A stretch of DNA of 64,000 nucleotides from the NCBI RefSeq assembly GCF_002205845.1, contig NZ_NISI01000006.1:310001-374000 (forward strand). Reading direction: 5' to 3'. Below the pieces are notes generated by a model. That model was not told where the DNA came from. It saw only the letters and a program-made list of their open reading frames with translations, and did not search any database. A program made the translations under genes and the position numbers. Origin of the DNA: Roseateles puraquae (GTDB taxonomy: Bacteria > Pseudomonadota > Gammaproteobacteria > Burkholderiales > Burkholderiaceae_C). Shown in pieces: positions 1 to 7,899 of the stretch (position 1 is its first letter; every line of letters starts with the position of its first letter).

Positions 1-43
1 CACCCGCAGCGTGCCGCCCGGCAGCGTGGTCACGCAGGCCGAC

Positions 44-1297
44 TCAGTCGGCTGCGGCTGAACCGGGCTGGGCCTGCACGTCCAGGCCCAGACGCCGTGC
101 CAGCGGCGCCAGCGTCGGCCCCTGCACGAGCAGCGACAGCAGCACCACGACAAACGCGACATCGAAGAAGCGCCATCCGTCGGGCAGCCCGGCCAGCACC
201 GGGTAGGTTGCCAGCACGATGGGCACCGCCCCGCGCAGGCCCGACCACGCGACGAAACACTGCGCCCGCCAGCTGAATCCCAGCGGCGCGAGACACAGCA
301 CCACGGCGGCGGGCCGGGCGACGAACATCAGGCCTGCGGCCATCGCCAACGCGGGCCCGATGAGGCGCCACACCTCGTGCGGCGTCACCAGCAAGCCCAG
401 CAGCAGGAACAGCACCGCCTGCGCCAGCCAGGTGTAGCCATTGAGCCCCGGCAGGCTCATCACCGCCACACGCTCGCCGCGATGGCGAACCAGCAGGCCG
501 GCGAGGTAGACCGCCAGGAAGCCCGAGCCGCCACTGCGGTTGGTCACGGCGAACAGCAGCAGACCGAGGGCGGCCATCAAGAGCGCGGCCAGGCCGTCGT
601 GGTCATCGGCGATCGGCAGCCGGCGCACCCACCAGGCCGCCAGCATGCCGCCGCCCAGGCCCATCAGCAGGCCCAGCCCGAGCTGCTCGGCCAGCAGCGG
701 CAACAGGTCGCCTGCGCCGGCCACGCGCAGGTCGCCCGCCTGGCCCAAGGGGGTCAGCCAGGCGATGAGGCCGAGCGTGAGCACCATGGCCATCGGGTCG
801 TTCATGGCCGACTCGACCTCGATGGTGGCTGCCAGCCGCGGCGCCAGGCGCAACTGGCTGGCGCTGAACTGGGCGAACACCGCGGCCGCGTCGGTGGACG
901 ACACCGCCGCGCCCAGCAACAGCCCTTCCACCCAGCTCACGCCCAGCACGGCACGCGCCAGACCTGCCACGATCAAGGCCGTGACGGCCACGCCCACCGT
1001 GGCCAGCAGGCCCGCCGGCCACATGCCGCGGCGCACATCCACCCAGCGGGTGCGCAACCCGCCGTCGAACAGGATGAGGGCCAGCGCGAGATTGCCCACG
1101 TTGACCGCCAGCCGATGGTTGTCAAAAGGCAGGCCCAACGGCCCGTCCACCCCGGTGAGCATGCCCACCGCCATGAACACGAGCAGATGCGACAGGCCGA
1201 AGCGGTGGGTGTAGAGCGCCCCCGCGATGGCGACCAGCACGAGGGCGGCCACCGCCGCCGTCAGCAGCTCGGGCCCGGCGGCGATGTCATGCAGCAC
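44..1297 (-). CDS. CPA1-family cation/proton antiporter
   Basis: A 417-residue polytopic inner-membrane protein built almost entirely of hydrophobic segments (about 12). The central ESAMNDP stretch (around residues 162-168) is the membrane-embedded Asn-Asp pair typical of CPA1 Na+/H+ or K+/H+ exchangers of the NhaP/CvrA type; the preceding SSTDAAAVF segment is also characteristic. Family members of the NhaP2 group usually carry a cytosolic TrkA-C domain after the membrane part; this protein stops without one. It lies 13 bp downstream of the MscS gene on the same strand, so the two are probably co-transcribed and both serve ion or osmotic homeostasis. The transported cation cannot be told from sequence. 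Confidence 0.88.
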   Translation of the reverse strand: MLHDIAAGPELLTAAVAALVLVAIAGALYTHRFGLSHLLVFMAVGMLTGVDGPLGLPFDNHRLAVNVGNLALALILFDGGLRTRWVDVRRGMWPAGLLATVGVAVTALIVAGLARAVLGVSWVEGLLLGAAVSSTDAAAVFAQFSASQLRLAPRLAATIEVESAMNDPMAMVLTLGLIAWLTPLGQAGDLRVAGAGDLLPLLAEQLGLGLLMGLGGGMLAAWWVRRLPIADDHDGLAALLMAALGLLLFAVTNRSGGSGFLAVYLAGLLVRHRGERVAVMSLPGLNGYTWLAQAVLFLLLGLLVTPHEVWRLIGPALAMAAGLMFVARPAAVVLCLAPLGFSWRAQCFVAWSGLRGAVPIVLATYPVLAGLPDGWRFFDVAFVVVLLSLLVQGPTLAPLARRLGLDVQAQPGSAAAD

Positions 1298-1310
1298 GGG
1301 TCAGCCTGCC

Positions 1311-2456
1311 TCAGCCTGCGGGCTGGGGCACGATGTCAGGCGCATCGGGCTGCGGACCCGGCCGACCACCCGAGCCTGGCAGACCGACCACCTGCAGGGT
1401 GTTGGACACGTAGGCGAAGTTCAGTCCTCGCGCCTGCAACGCCCGCATCAAGGCCAGGTTCAAGGCCTGTTGGCGGTCCATGTAGACGTCGTAGCTCGGG
1501 TCCTTCACGCGGTAGACCACCTCGAAGTTCAGCGCGTTCTGGCCAAAGCCCTTGAAATGGGCGCGCACGTACTCCAGCAACGGGTCGGCCTCGATCAGCT
1601 GCTGCACCAGCGGCGGCACGCCGGCCACCTCGTCGGCGGTGGCGTCGTAGGTGATACCGAAGCTGAACAGCACCCGCCGCGTCTGCAGCCGCTTGAAGTT
1701 GGCCACCGTGCGCTTGAGCAGCTCGGCGTTGGACATGACGATCTGCTCGCCGCCCAGGCTTCGGATGCGCGTCGTCTTCAATCCGACCCGCTCGACCGTG
1801 CCCGTCACGTCGCCCACCGTGATGGAGTCGCCCACCTCGAAGGGCTTGTCCACCGCAATCGCCAGCGACGCGAACAGGTCGCTCAGGATGTTCTGCACGG
1901 CCAGTGCCACCGCGATGCCGCCGATGCCCAGGCTCGCCACGAAGGCAGTGATGTTGACGCCCAGGTTGGACAGCACCGCCAGCACGACCACCACCCACAC
2001 CGCGCCGCGCGCCCCCCAGCCGAGCAAGGTGGCCGAGGCGGACAGCGCCGCTCCGCCGCCATGGCGCTGCTGGTAGCTCTGCAGCAGGCGTGCCACCGCT
2101 TCCTGACCCCACAGCCCCAGCTGCAGCGCGACCACGGCGAACCACAGCTGGCCGACACGGTCGTGCCAGCGGTCGTCCAGCGGCAGCATCTTCAGGCCCA
2201 CCAGCAAGCCGGTGATCCAGATCAGGGCCGCATTGGTGCGCTCCAGCACACCCACCAGATGGTCGTCTACCGTCGTGCGGGTGCGGGCCGACAGCGCACG
2301 CAGGCGGCGCACCAGCAGGCTCAGGCCCACACGCAGCAGCAAGATGGTCGCCAGCCCCGCGAGCACCGCGGGCAGCAGCTCAGCCCAGCCGAGGTCAGGC
2401 GACAGGCGATCGGCACGGGCGAGGAATTCATGCCAGGTCATCGGCAGCTCCTTCAA
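1311..2456 (-). CDS. MscS-family mechanosensitive ion channel
   Basis: A 381-residue membrane protein with four to five N-terminal hydrophobic segments, a pore-lining Gly/Ala-rich helix (around residues 165-190, containing GIGGIAVALA) and then the MscS beta domain, recognised by the FEVGDSITVGDVTGTV stretch. The C-terminal third is the alpha/beta vestibule. Such channels open under membrane tension and release solutes on hypo-osmotic shock. It has a longer N-terminus than minimal E. coli MscS (286 aa), as in YbdG/YnaI-like or cyanobacterial members. It is first in a two-gene unit with the CPA1 antiporter. Confidence 0.9.
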   Translation of the reverse strand: MKELPMTWHEFLARADRLSPDLGWAELLPAVLAGLATILLLRVGLSLLVRRLRALSARTRTTVDDHLVGVLERTNAALIWITGLLVGLKMLPLDDRWHDRVGQLWFAVVALQLGLWGQEAVARLLQSYQQRHGGGAALSASATLLGWGARGAVWVVVVLAVLSNLGVNITAFVASLGIGGIAVALAVQNILSDLFASLAIAVDKPFEVGDSITVGDVTGTVERVGLKTTRIRSLGGEQIVMSNAELLKRTVANFKRLQTRRVLFSFGITYDATADEVAGVPPLVQQLIEADPLLEYVRAHFKGFGQNALNFEVVYRVKDPSYDVYMDRQQALNLALMRALQARGLNFAYVSNTLQVVGLPGSGGRPGPQPDAPDIVPQPAG

Positions 2457-2641
2457 TCACAAAGGCACACGCTAGGGCGGGCGCGGCGCGCCGTCTGTCG
2501 GCAGCCCGGCGCCCTGGCTGTGGGCCACGGCTGACACGGCACGGGATGCCGGGTGCACAACGCGGCCTCGGCTGACAGGCGTCGGCCGCGCCCGCCCCTA
2601 ACGTCGATCATCACCGCCAAGATCACCGGCAAGGAGCGCCC

Positions 2642-2929
2642 ATGGACACCACCACCCACCACGACCTCACCGCGCTGTTCGCCCAGCTGGGCCTGCCGGA
2701 CTCGCCGCGCGAGATCCAGGCCTTCATCCGGCTCCACCGGCCCCTGCCGCAGACGCTGAACCTGTCGGAGGCGCCGTTCTGGAATGCCGCCCAGGTGGCC
2801 TTCCTGCGCGAACAGTGGCACCAGGACGACGGCGACTGGTGCGTGCCCATCGACCAGCTCAACGCCGCGCTGCGGGAGCACCCCGATCCGGAGGAGCTCA
2901 CGCAGGCGCCGGACAGCCCCCTCGCATGA
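2642..2929 (+). CDS. DUF2789 family protein
   Basis: A 95-residue soluble protein recognised as DUF2789: it starts MDTTTHHDLTALFAQLGLP and keeps the acidic, Trp-containing middle (REQWHQDDGDW). No function is established for the family. A Shine-Dalgarno-like AAGGAG lies just before the ATG. Its TGA overlaps the ATG of the next gene by 4 bp (ATGA), so it is translationally coupled to the PHB-depolymerase-like esterase. Confidence 0.85.
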   Translation: MDTTTHHDLTALFAQLGLPDSPREIQAFIRLHRPLPQTLNLSEAPFWNAAQVAFLREQWHQDDGDWCVPIDQLNAALREHPDPEELTQAPDSPLA

Positions 2930-3879
2930 AGCTGCCCTCCTGGACGGCCCTGCTCGGCCGCCAGGCAGCGCTTCTGCGCTCGGCCGGTTCGGCGCTCGGC
3001 ACGCGCTACCGCCCGCCACCGGGAGACGGCCAATGGTTGATGGGACTGGTCATGGCGGCCGATGGCCCACGGCGCTACTACCTCTTCCGGCCGGCCGGCG
3101 TGCGCTTCGGGGAGCGCTTGCCGCTGCTGGTGATGCTGCATGGCTGCCACCAGGACGCGCGTACCTTTGCGGCCAGCACCCGCATGAACCGCATCGCCGC
3201 CCGCGAGCGGTTTCTGGTGCTCTACCCGGAGCAGACGCGGCTCGCGCATGCGCAGGGCTGCTGGCACTGGTTCGACACCCAGGGCGGGCGGGCGCAGGCG
3301 GAGAGCGCCTGGATCCTGCGCGCCATCGATCAGGTCCGGCTGCTGTACAGCGCTGACCCCAGCCGCACCGCCATCGCCGGGCTGTCTGCGGGCGCCAGCA
3401 TGGCGGCACTGCTGGCCACGCAGCATCCGCAGCGCTTCCGCGCCGTGGTCATGCATTCCGGGGTGCCGCCCGGCCTCGCACCGACCGCCGCCACCGCCCT
3501 GCGTGCGATGCGCGGGCAGCGCATCATGGCGCCCTTGCCGCCCGGCGAGCACCGCTGGCCACCGCTGCTGGCCCTGCATGGCGAAGCAGACGGCATCGTG
3601 TCGCCGCGCAACGCCGCAGCCGCCGTCCAACGCTGGGCCGACGCTGCGGGTGCCACGCCAGGGCCACCGCAGCCGCAGCGCCGCGGCCAGCGCCATCCGT
3701 TCACGGTGACGCATTACCGCTGCGGCCGCGAGCTGGTGGCCACGCTTGCCTTGATCCACGACCTCGGCCACGCCTGGAGCGGCGGCGCCGCCCGCCAGCG
3801 CTTTGGCGAGCCCCGCGGGCCGGACGCGTCGCGCCTGGCCTGGCGCTTCATCGCTCGCCAGATGGCGGCCCCCCGCTGA
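2926..3879 (+). CDS. PHB depolymerase family esterase (alpha/beta hydrolase)
   Basis: A 317-residue alpha/beta hydrolase of the Esterase_PHB family. The oxyanion segment LHGCHQ is at residues 71-76, the nucleophile box GLSAG puts Ser154 as catalytic, Asp222 in HGEADG is the likely acid, and His281 in LGHAWSGG fits the family's catalytic His. No signal peptide is evident, so an intracellular polyhydroxyalkanoate or oligomer esterase role is more likely than extracellular polymer hydrolysis. The start at 2926 is chosen because it gives the ATGA overlap with the DUF2789 gene; in-frame codons upstream lie inside that gene. The true substrate is unknown. Confidence 0.85.
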   Translation: MKLPSWTALLGRQAALLRSAGSALGTRYRPPPGDGQWLMGLVMAADGPRRYYLFRPAGVRFGERLPLLVMLHGCHQDARTFAASTRMNRIAARERFLVLYPEQTRLAHAQGCWHWFDTQGGRAQAESAWILRAIDQVRLLYSADPSRTAIAGLSAGASMAALLATQHPQRFRAVVMHSGVPPGLAPTAATALRAMRGQRIMAPLPPGEHRWPPLLALHGEADGIVSPRNAAAAVQRWADAAGATPGPPQPQRRGQRHPFTVTHYRCGRELVATLALIHDLGHAWSGGAARQRFGEPRGPDASRLAWRFIARQMAAPR

Positions 3880-3898
3880 ATCTCGGCGATGGCTAGGG

Positions 3899-3932
3899 TT
3901 GCAGGCCGGTCATTATTTCGATAATAATCGAA
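3899..3932 (+). promoter_or_regulatory. ars promoter with ArsR-type operator
   Basis: A perfect 6-bp inverted repeat, TTCGAT-AATA-ATCGAA, occupies 3917-3932 and ends 2 bp before the arsR ATG. A TTGCAG hexamer at 3899-3904 and TAATAA at 3922-3927 are spaced 17 bp apart, a plausible -35/-10 pair with the operator lying over the -10. The predicted start of transcription falls at about 3934, essentially at the start codon, and no Shine-Dalgarno is present, so the transcript may be leaderless. The AT-rich block stands out in GC-rich surroundings. Confidence 0.7.
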
Positions 3933-3934
3933 CT

Positions 3935-4255
3935 ATGGATGAATCAGCCGTCGTCAAGGCCTTGGCCGCCCTCGCCCAACCCTTGCGCCTGCAGGTCTTT
4001 CGCGCCCTTGTCGTCGTCGGCGATGCCGGCCTCACGCCAGGCGCCATCCAGGAAGGCCTGGGCGTGGCGCCGGCGACGCTATCCTTCCACCTGAAAGAGC
4101 TCGTGAACGCGGGCCTCGTCACCCAGGAGCGCGCCAGCCGCAACCTGATCTACCGCGCCCACTACGCCCAGATGAACGACCTGCTGGGCTACCTCACCGA
4201 GAACTGCTGCCAGGGCAGCGCCTGCACCCCCTCTGCTGCCGCCTGCTGCCGCTGA
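3935..4255 (+). CDS. arsR: ArsR-family arsenical-responsive repressor
   Basis: A 106-residue winged-helix repressor. The N-terminal KALAALAQPLRLQVFRAL helix and the recognition region VAPATLSFHLKELVNAGLV are classic ArsR/SmtB. The usual CVC metal site in helix 3 is absent. Instead Cys91, Cys92 and Cys97 (ENCCQGSAC) lie near the C-terminus, close to the arrangement described for the Acidithiobacillus ferrooxidans-type ArsR (two adjacent Cys plus one further on), with another Cys pair at 104-105. It probably binds As(III) and releases the operator just upstream. It opens the arsR-arsC-aquaporin unit and is 5 bp from arsC. Confidence 0.92.
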   Translation: MDESAVVKALAALAQPLRLQVFRALVVVGDAGLTPGAIQEGLGVAPATLSFHLKELVNAGLVTQERASRNLIYRAHYAQMNDLLGYLTENCCQGSACTPSAAACCR

Positions 4256-4260
4256 ACACC

Positions 4261-4764
4261 ATGACCACCCACGTCCTCATCCTCTGCACCCACAACTCGG
4301 CCCGCAGCGTGTTGGCTGAAGGCATGCTCAACCACTGGGCCAAGAAGCTCGGCAAGGACGTGCAGGCCCACAGTGCCGGCAGCGCCCCGAGCGGCACGGT
4401 CAACCCCTTCGCGCTCGAGGCCCTGCACCTCGCGGGGGTCGACACCCACGGCGTGCGCAGCAAGAGCTGGGACGAGTTCACCGGCCCTGACGCACCGCCG
4501 CTGTCGCTCGTGATCACGGTGTGCGACAGCGCCGCGGGCGAAACCTGCCCGCTCTTCTACGGCGGCAAGGCCGGCGAGCCGCTCAAGGTGCACTGGGGCT
4601 ACCCCGATCCGTCCGACACGCGCGGCGACGCCGCCAAGCGCCGCGCCTTTGAGCTGACGCGCCAGGCCATTGGCTACCGCATGCTGCAGCTGCTGCACCT
4701 GCCGATCGCCACCATGAGCAAGCCGCGACTGCAGCAGGCGCTGGCCGAGATCGCCGCCAGCTGA
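4261..4764 (+). CDS. arsC: Arsenate reductase, LMW-phosphatase type
   Basis: A 167-residue enzyme of the low-molecular-weight tyrosine phosphatase fold that reduces As(V) to As(III). The P-loop is CTHNSAR (Cys9 to Arg15, a CX5R motif). Cys88 and Cys96 in VCDSAAGETC are the likely relay cysteines for the intramolecular disulfide cascade, and Asp116 in the YPDP segment is the likely general acid. The reductant (thioredoxin, glutaredoxin or mycothiol) cannot be assigned. It is followed 1 bp later by the aquaporin start, so its As(III) product is made next to a channel gene rather than next to an arsB or acr3 pump. Confidence 0.92.
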   Translation: MTTHVLILCTHNSARSVLAEGMLNHWAKKLGKDVQAHSAGSAPSGTVNPFALEALHLAGVDTHGVRSKSWDEFTGPDAPPLSLVITVCDSAAGETCPLFYGGKAGEPLKVHWGYPDPSDTRGDAAKRRAFELTRQAIGYRMLQLLHLPIATMSKPRLQQALAEIAAS

Positions 4765-4765
4765 G

Positions 4766-5437
4766 ATGCGCCTGCCTCGCCAACTTCTTGCCGAGGCGCT
4801 CGGCACGGCGCTGCTGCTGGCCGTGGTCATCGGCTCCGGCGTGATGGCCGAGCGGCTGTCGGGCGGCAATGTCGCGCTGGCATTGCTGGCCAACACAGCG
4901 GCCACCGTCGGCGGGCTGTATGTGCTGATCGAGGTGTTCGGCCCGATCAGCGGCGCTCATTTCAACCCGGCGGTCAGCGCCGTCATGGCCTGGCGTGGCG
5001 AGCTGCCGCGGGCGGCGCTGCTGCCCTTCGTCGCCGCGCAACTGTTGGGCGCCTGGGCCGGTGCGCTGCTGGCGCATGCGATGTTCGAGTTGCCGCTGCT
5101 GCAGTTCTCCACCCACGTGCGCACCGGCACGGGCCAATGGCTGGCCGAAGGCGTGGCCACCTTCGGCCTGCTGCTGGTCATCCTGCGCGCACCGGCCGGG
5201 CGCGCAGCCGGGCTGGTGGCCGCCTACATCGGCGCGGCCTACTGGTTCACCGCCTCCACCTCGTTCGCCAACCCGGCGGCCGTGTTCGGCCGGCTGTTCA
5301 GCGACAGCTTTGCCGGCATCGCACCCGCCAGCGCGCCGGGCTTCATGCTGGCCGAGCTGGCTGGCGCTGCGCTGGCTGTGGTGACGAACCGGCTGCTGGC
5401 ACCCCAACCCGACACCCGCACAGGCCCCGTGCCCTGA
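4766..5437 (+). CDS. Aquaporin of the ars operon (AqpS-like)
   Basis: A 223-residue six-helix MIP-family channel. The two half-helix NPA motifs are intact: Asn67-Pro-Ala in SGAHFNPAVS and Asn169-Pro-Ala in TSFANPAAVF. In ordinary aquaporins the second NPA is followed directly by the selectivity-filter Arg (NPAR); here that position is Ala172. Replacement of this Arg is, from memory, also a feature of Sinorhizobium AqpS, an ars-operon aquaglyceroporin that lets As(III) flow out down its gradient. Its place 1 bp after arsC and the absence of an efflux pump gene support an arsenite exit role, which is inferred. Confidence 0.87.
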   Translation: MRLPRQLLAEALGTALLLAVVIGSGVMAERLSGGNVALALLANTAATVGGLYVLIEVFGPISGAHFNPAVSAVMAWRGELPRAALLPFVAAQLLGAWAGALLAHAMFELPLLQFSTHVRTGTGQWLAEGVATFGLLLVILRAPAGRAAGLVAAYIGAAYWFTASTSFANPAAVFGRLFSDSFAGIAPASAPGFMLAELAGAALAVVTNRLLAPQPDTRTGPVP

Positions 5438-5472
5438 GCGAGCACGCGAGCCCGGACGAAAGACCCATGAAC

Positions 5473-5497
5473 AGCGGGGCCACGGCCCCGCTCTTCT
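5473..5497 (+). terminator. Rho-independent terminator after the arsRC-aquaporin unit
   Basis: Eight-base-pair GC-rich stem AGCGGGGC / GCCCCGCT around a CACG loop, followed by a short pyrimidine tract CTTCT. It separates the arsR-led unit from the MarR-led unit, which has its own upstream promoter-like region. The T-tract is weak, so some read-through is possible. Confidence 0.6.
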
Positions 5498-5503
5498 GAC
5501 CCA

Positions 5504-5526
5504 TTTAGTTGCTATTGACAACCAAA
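5504..5526 (+). promoter_or_regulatory. Candidate MarR operator/promoter
   Basis: An imperfect palindrome with arms of the form TTNGTTG / CAACNAA, centred at 5515, sits about 48 bp before the MarR start codon. A perfect -35-like TTGACA (5515-5520) is embedded in it; the -10 region (CAACAT near 5539-5544) is poor. The geometry is what an autoregulated MarR gene would show, with the repressor covering the -35. Confidence 0.5.
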
Positions 5527-5573
5527 CCAGCCCCCCGGCAACATGCGAGCGCCTTCCCACCTCCCGCCCCGCC

Positions 5574-6065
5574 ATGACCGAGTCCACCGCCGGCGCGCTG
5601 CTGCGCGAGGTTGCCCGCCTGTACACCCGCGCGCAGCGGGTCGTGGCCGACTGCTGTCGCACCACCAGCACCCAGTGCCATCTGTTGACCGAGCTGGGGC
5701 GATCCGGGCCGCTGTCGCTGTCGGAACTCGGCCTGCGGGTGAGCCTGGAGAAGAGCTGGGTGTCGCGCGCGGTGGAGGCCATGGTTGCCCGTGGGCTGGT
5801 GACCAAGGCGCCGAACCCGTCCGACGCAAGGAGTTGGCTCGTCACGCTCACCGCCGACGGCGAACGCACGGTGCATGAGTTGAACCAGACCCTCGACGAG
5901 CACGCGCAGCAGCTGCTGGCATCGCTGAGCGAGCGTGACCGCGCCGCCGTCGAGACCTCGTTGTTGACGCTCCTGAAAGCCTTGCGCGACGACCCGGCAG
6001 CCACCTGCTGCCTGCCGCCCGCGGGACGCCAGGAGCCCCTGCCGGGAAGCCCGACATGTCGCTGA
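5574..6065 (+). CDS. MarR-family regulator with clustered cysteines
   Basis: A 163-residue winged-helix regulator; the recognition segment is LGLRVSLEKSWVSRAVEAMVARGLV followed by the wing (NPSDARSWLVTLT), typical of MarR. Cys27, Cys28 and Cys35 lie close together in the N-terminal dimerisation helices (DCCRTTSTQC), and another Cys pair is in the tail. This could form a three-thiolate site for a trivalent arsenical, which would fit its position at the head of an arsenic detoxification unit; this is inference. It overlaps the next gene by 10 bp. The region from about residue 145 is Pro-rich and probably disordered. Confidence 0.85.
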   Translation: MTESTAGALLREVARLYTRAQRVVADCCRTTSTQCHLLTELGRSGPLSLSELGLRVSLEKSWVSRAVEAMVARGLVTKAPNPSDARSWLVTLTADGERTVHELNQTLDEHAQQLLASLSERDRAAVETSLLTLLKALRDDPAATCCLPPAGRQEPLPGSPTCR

Positions 6066-7897
6066 ACGCCCCCATCACCCTTCGCCCCGCCGGTCCGTCG
6101 GACTGGCCCGCCATCCAGCGCCTGCTGCTGGCGCATCAACTGCCCACCGCCGGTGCGCAGGATCATCTCGCCACCACCTTGCTCGCCCTGCGCGCGGGCG
6201 AGGTCGTCGGCTGCGCCGGTGCCGAGGTCTACGGCAGCATCGCGCTGCTGCGCTCGGTGGCCGTCGCACCGGGCCTGCAGCGCCAGGGCATCGGTCGCAC
6301 GCTCGTCGAGCGGTTGCTGCACGAGGCCCGCGCACGTGACATCGCCACGCTCTATCTGCTGACCGTCACGGCGCCGGAGTACTTCGCAGCGTATGGGTTC
6401 AAGCGCCTGCCCGTCGAACAAGCGCCGGCGGCGCTGAAGGCCTCGGCCGAGTTCCAGGGCGCCTGCCCGGCCTGTGCCGCGTTGATGGCGCTGCCGCTGC
6501 GCGAGGTGCCCACGGCACCGGCCGACCTGCCGGTGGCCGTACTCGGCGCCGGACCGGTGGGCCTGGCCGCACTGGCCCAGCTGCTGGAGCGCGGCCTGCC
6601 CGCCGTGGTGCTGGAAGCCGGCGCCACCGTCGGCGCCCACCTGGTGGACTACGGGCACGTGCAGCTCTTCTCGCCGTGGCGCTTCAACGTCGACCCCGCC
6701 ATGGCCCGCCTGCTGGCACCCACCGGCTGGCAGGCCCCTCCGGCCGACGTGTTGCCACGCGCCGCGGAGGTCGTCGCCCAGGTGCTGCAGCCCTTTGCCG
6801 ACTTGCCGGCGGCCGCGGCCTGCCTGCGACGGGGCGCCCGCGTAACCGGCATCAGCCGGGAAGGCCTGGACAAGGTCAAGACCGGCGGTCGCGACCGCGC
6901 TGCCTTCGTGGTGCACTACCAGCTCGGTGGCCAGCCCCGCACGCTGCGCGCCCGCGCCGTCATCGACGCGACCGGCACCTGGGGTCAACCCAACCCCCTT
7001 GGTGCCGATGGCCTGCCGGCGGAGGGTGAAGCGCGAGCGGCTGATCGCATCGTCTATGGCATCCCCGACATCGCCGGCGCCCAGCGCGCACGCTATGCCG
7101 GACGGCACACCTTGGTGGTGGGCGCGGGCCATTCAGCCGCCAATGCGCTGCTGGCGCTGGCCGACCTGGCACGCGAGGTGCCGGGCACGCGGCTGGCCTG
7201 GGCCGTGCGCACGCCGCAGCTGCGGCGCGTGTTCGGCGGGGGTGCGGCTGACGCTTTGCCGGCCCGGGGGGCCCTGGGTGCCTCGCTGCGCCGCCTGCGC
7301 GATGGCGGCATGCTCGCCTACCACGCCGGGCTGCACATCACGCGCATCGAGCGCCACGGCGAGCAACTGCGCGTGGTGGGCCAGGACGCCCGGCAGCAAC
7401 CGGTCGTCGTCGACGGCCTGGACGAGATCATTTGCGCCACCGGCCAACGGCCGGACCTGAGCCTGACGCGCGAGCTGCGCCTGCGGCTGGACCCGGCGCT
7501 GGAATCCACCGAGGCACTGGGTCCGCTGATCGATCCCAACCTGCACAGCTGCGGCACAGTGCGGCCCCACGGCCACCGCGAACTCGCCCATCCTGAACTC
7601 GGCTTCTACACCGTCGGTGTGAAAAGTTATGGGCGCGCCCCGACCTTCCTGATGGCCACCGGCTTCGAGCAGGTGCGCTCGGTGGTGGCCGCCCTGGCTG
7701 GCGATCTGGCGGCTGCCGATCGGGTCGAGCTGGATCTGCCCGAGACGGGTGTGTGCTCGACGGACCAGGCGCCCCCGACCCCGGGCGAGGGGTACGGCAG
7801 CTGCTGTGGCCCGGCGCCAGCGCGGCAGGTCGAGGCCGCCGTGGCGGTCTCCCTCGCGCCTCGAAGCGCCACCACGGCGTCGGGCTGCTGCGGCTGA
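6056..7897 (+). CDS. Fused ArsN2-like acetyltransferase / ArsO-like flavoprotein monooxygenase
   Basis: A 613-residue two-domain protein. Residues 1-150 are a GNAT acetyltransferase with the acetyl-CoA loop QRQGIG (75-80), resembling ArsN2. Residues 158-560 are an FAD- and NAD(P)-binding oxidoreductase of the flavin-containing monooxygenase type: GAGPVG at 164-169 for FAD, GAGHSA at 356-361 for NADPH, and an ATG motif in IICATGQRP. The tail is Cys-rich (VCSTD, GSCCG and a terminal GCCG), suggesting soft-metal binding. In other ars clusters ArsN2 and ArsO are separate genes. The likely job is chemical modification of an arsenical before export by the MFS protein whose ATG lies 2 bp downstream. 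The exact reaction is unknown. Confidence 0.82.
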   Translation: MSLNAPITLRPAGPSDWPAIQRLLLAHQLPTAGAQDHLATTLLALRAGEVVGCAGAEVYGSIALLRSVAVAPGLQRQGIGRTLVERLLHEARARDIATLYLLTVTAPEYFAAYGFKRLPVEQAPAALKASAEFQGACPACAALMALPLREVPTAPADLPVAVLGAGPVGLAALAQLLERGLPAVVLEAGATVGAHLVDYGHVQLFSPWRFNVDPAMARLLAPTGWQAPPADVLPRAAEVVAQVLQPFADLPAAAACLRRGARVTGISREGLDKVKTGGRDRAAFVVHYQLGGQPRTLRARAVIDATGTWGQPNPLGADGLPAEGEARAADRIVYGIPDIAGAQRARYAGRHTLVVGAGHSAANALLALADLAREVPGTRLAWAVRTPQLRRVFGGGAADALPARGALGASLRRLRDGGMLAYHAGLHITRIERHGEQLRVVGQDARQQPVVVDGLDEIICATGQRPDLSLTRELRLRLDPALESTEALGPLIDPNLHSCGTVRPHGHRELAHPELGFYTVGVKSYGRAPTFLMATGFEQVRSVVAALAGDLAAADRVELDLPETGVCSTDQAPPTPGEGYGSCCGPAPARQVEAAVAVSLAPRSATTASGCCG

Positions 7898-7899
7898 CG

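Noticed and set aside
1-43. A possible GTG start at 33 on the minus strand running off the window
   Set aside because: Only 11 codons are visible, with no ribosome site, so it cannot be called a gene.
4583-7132. A long open frame on the minus strand across the arsenic genes
   Set aside because: It runs antisense to arsC, the aquaporin, MarR and the fusion gene, all with clear motifs; its own product is low-complexity Arg/Gly/Gln.
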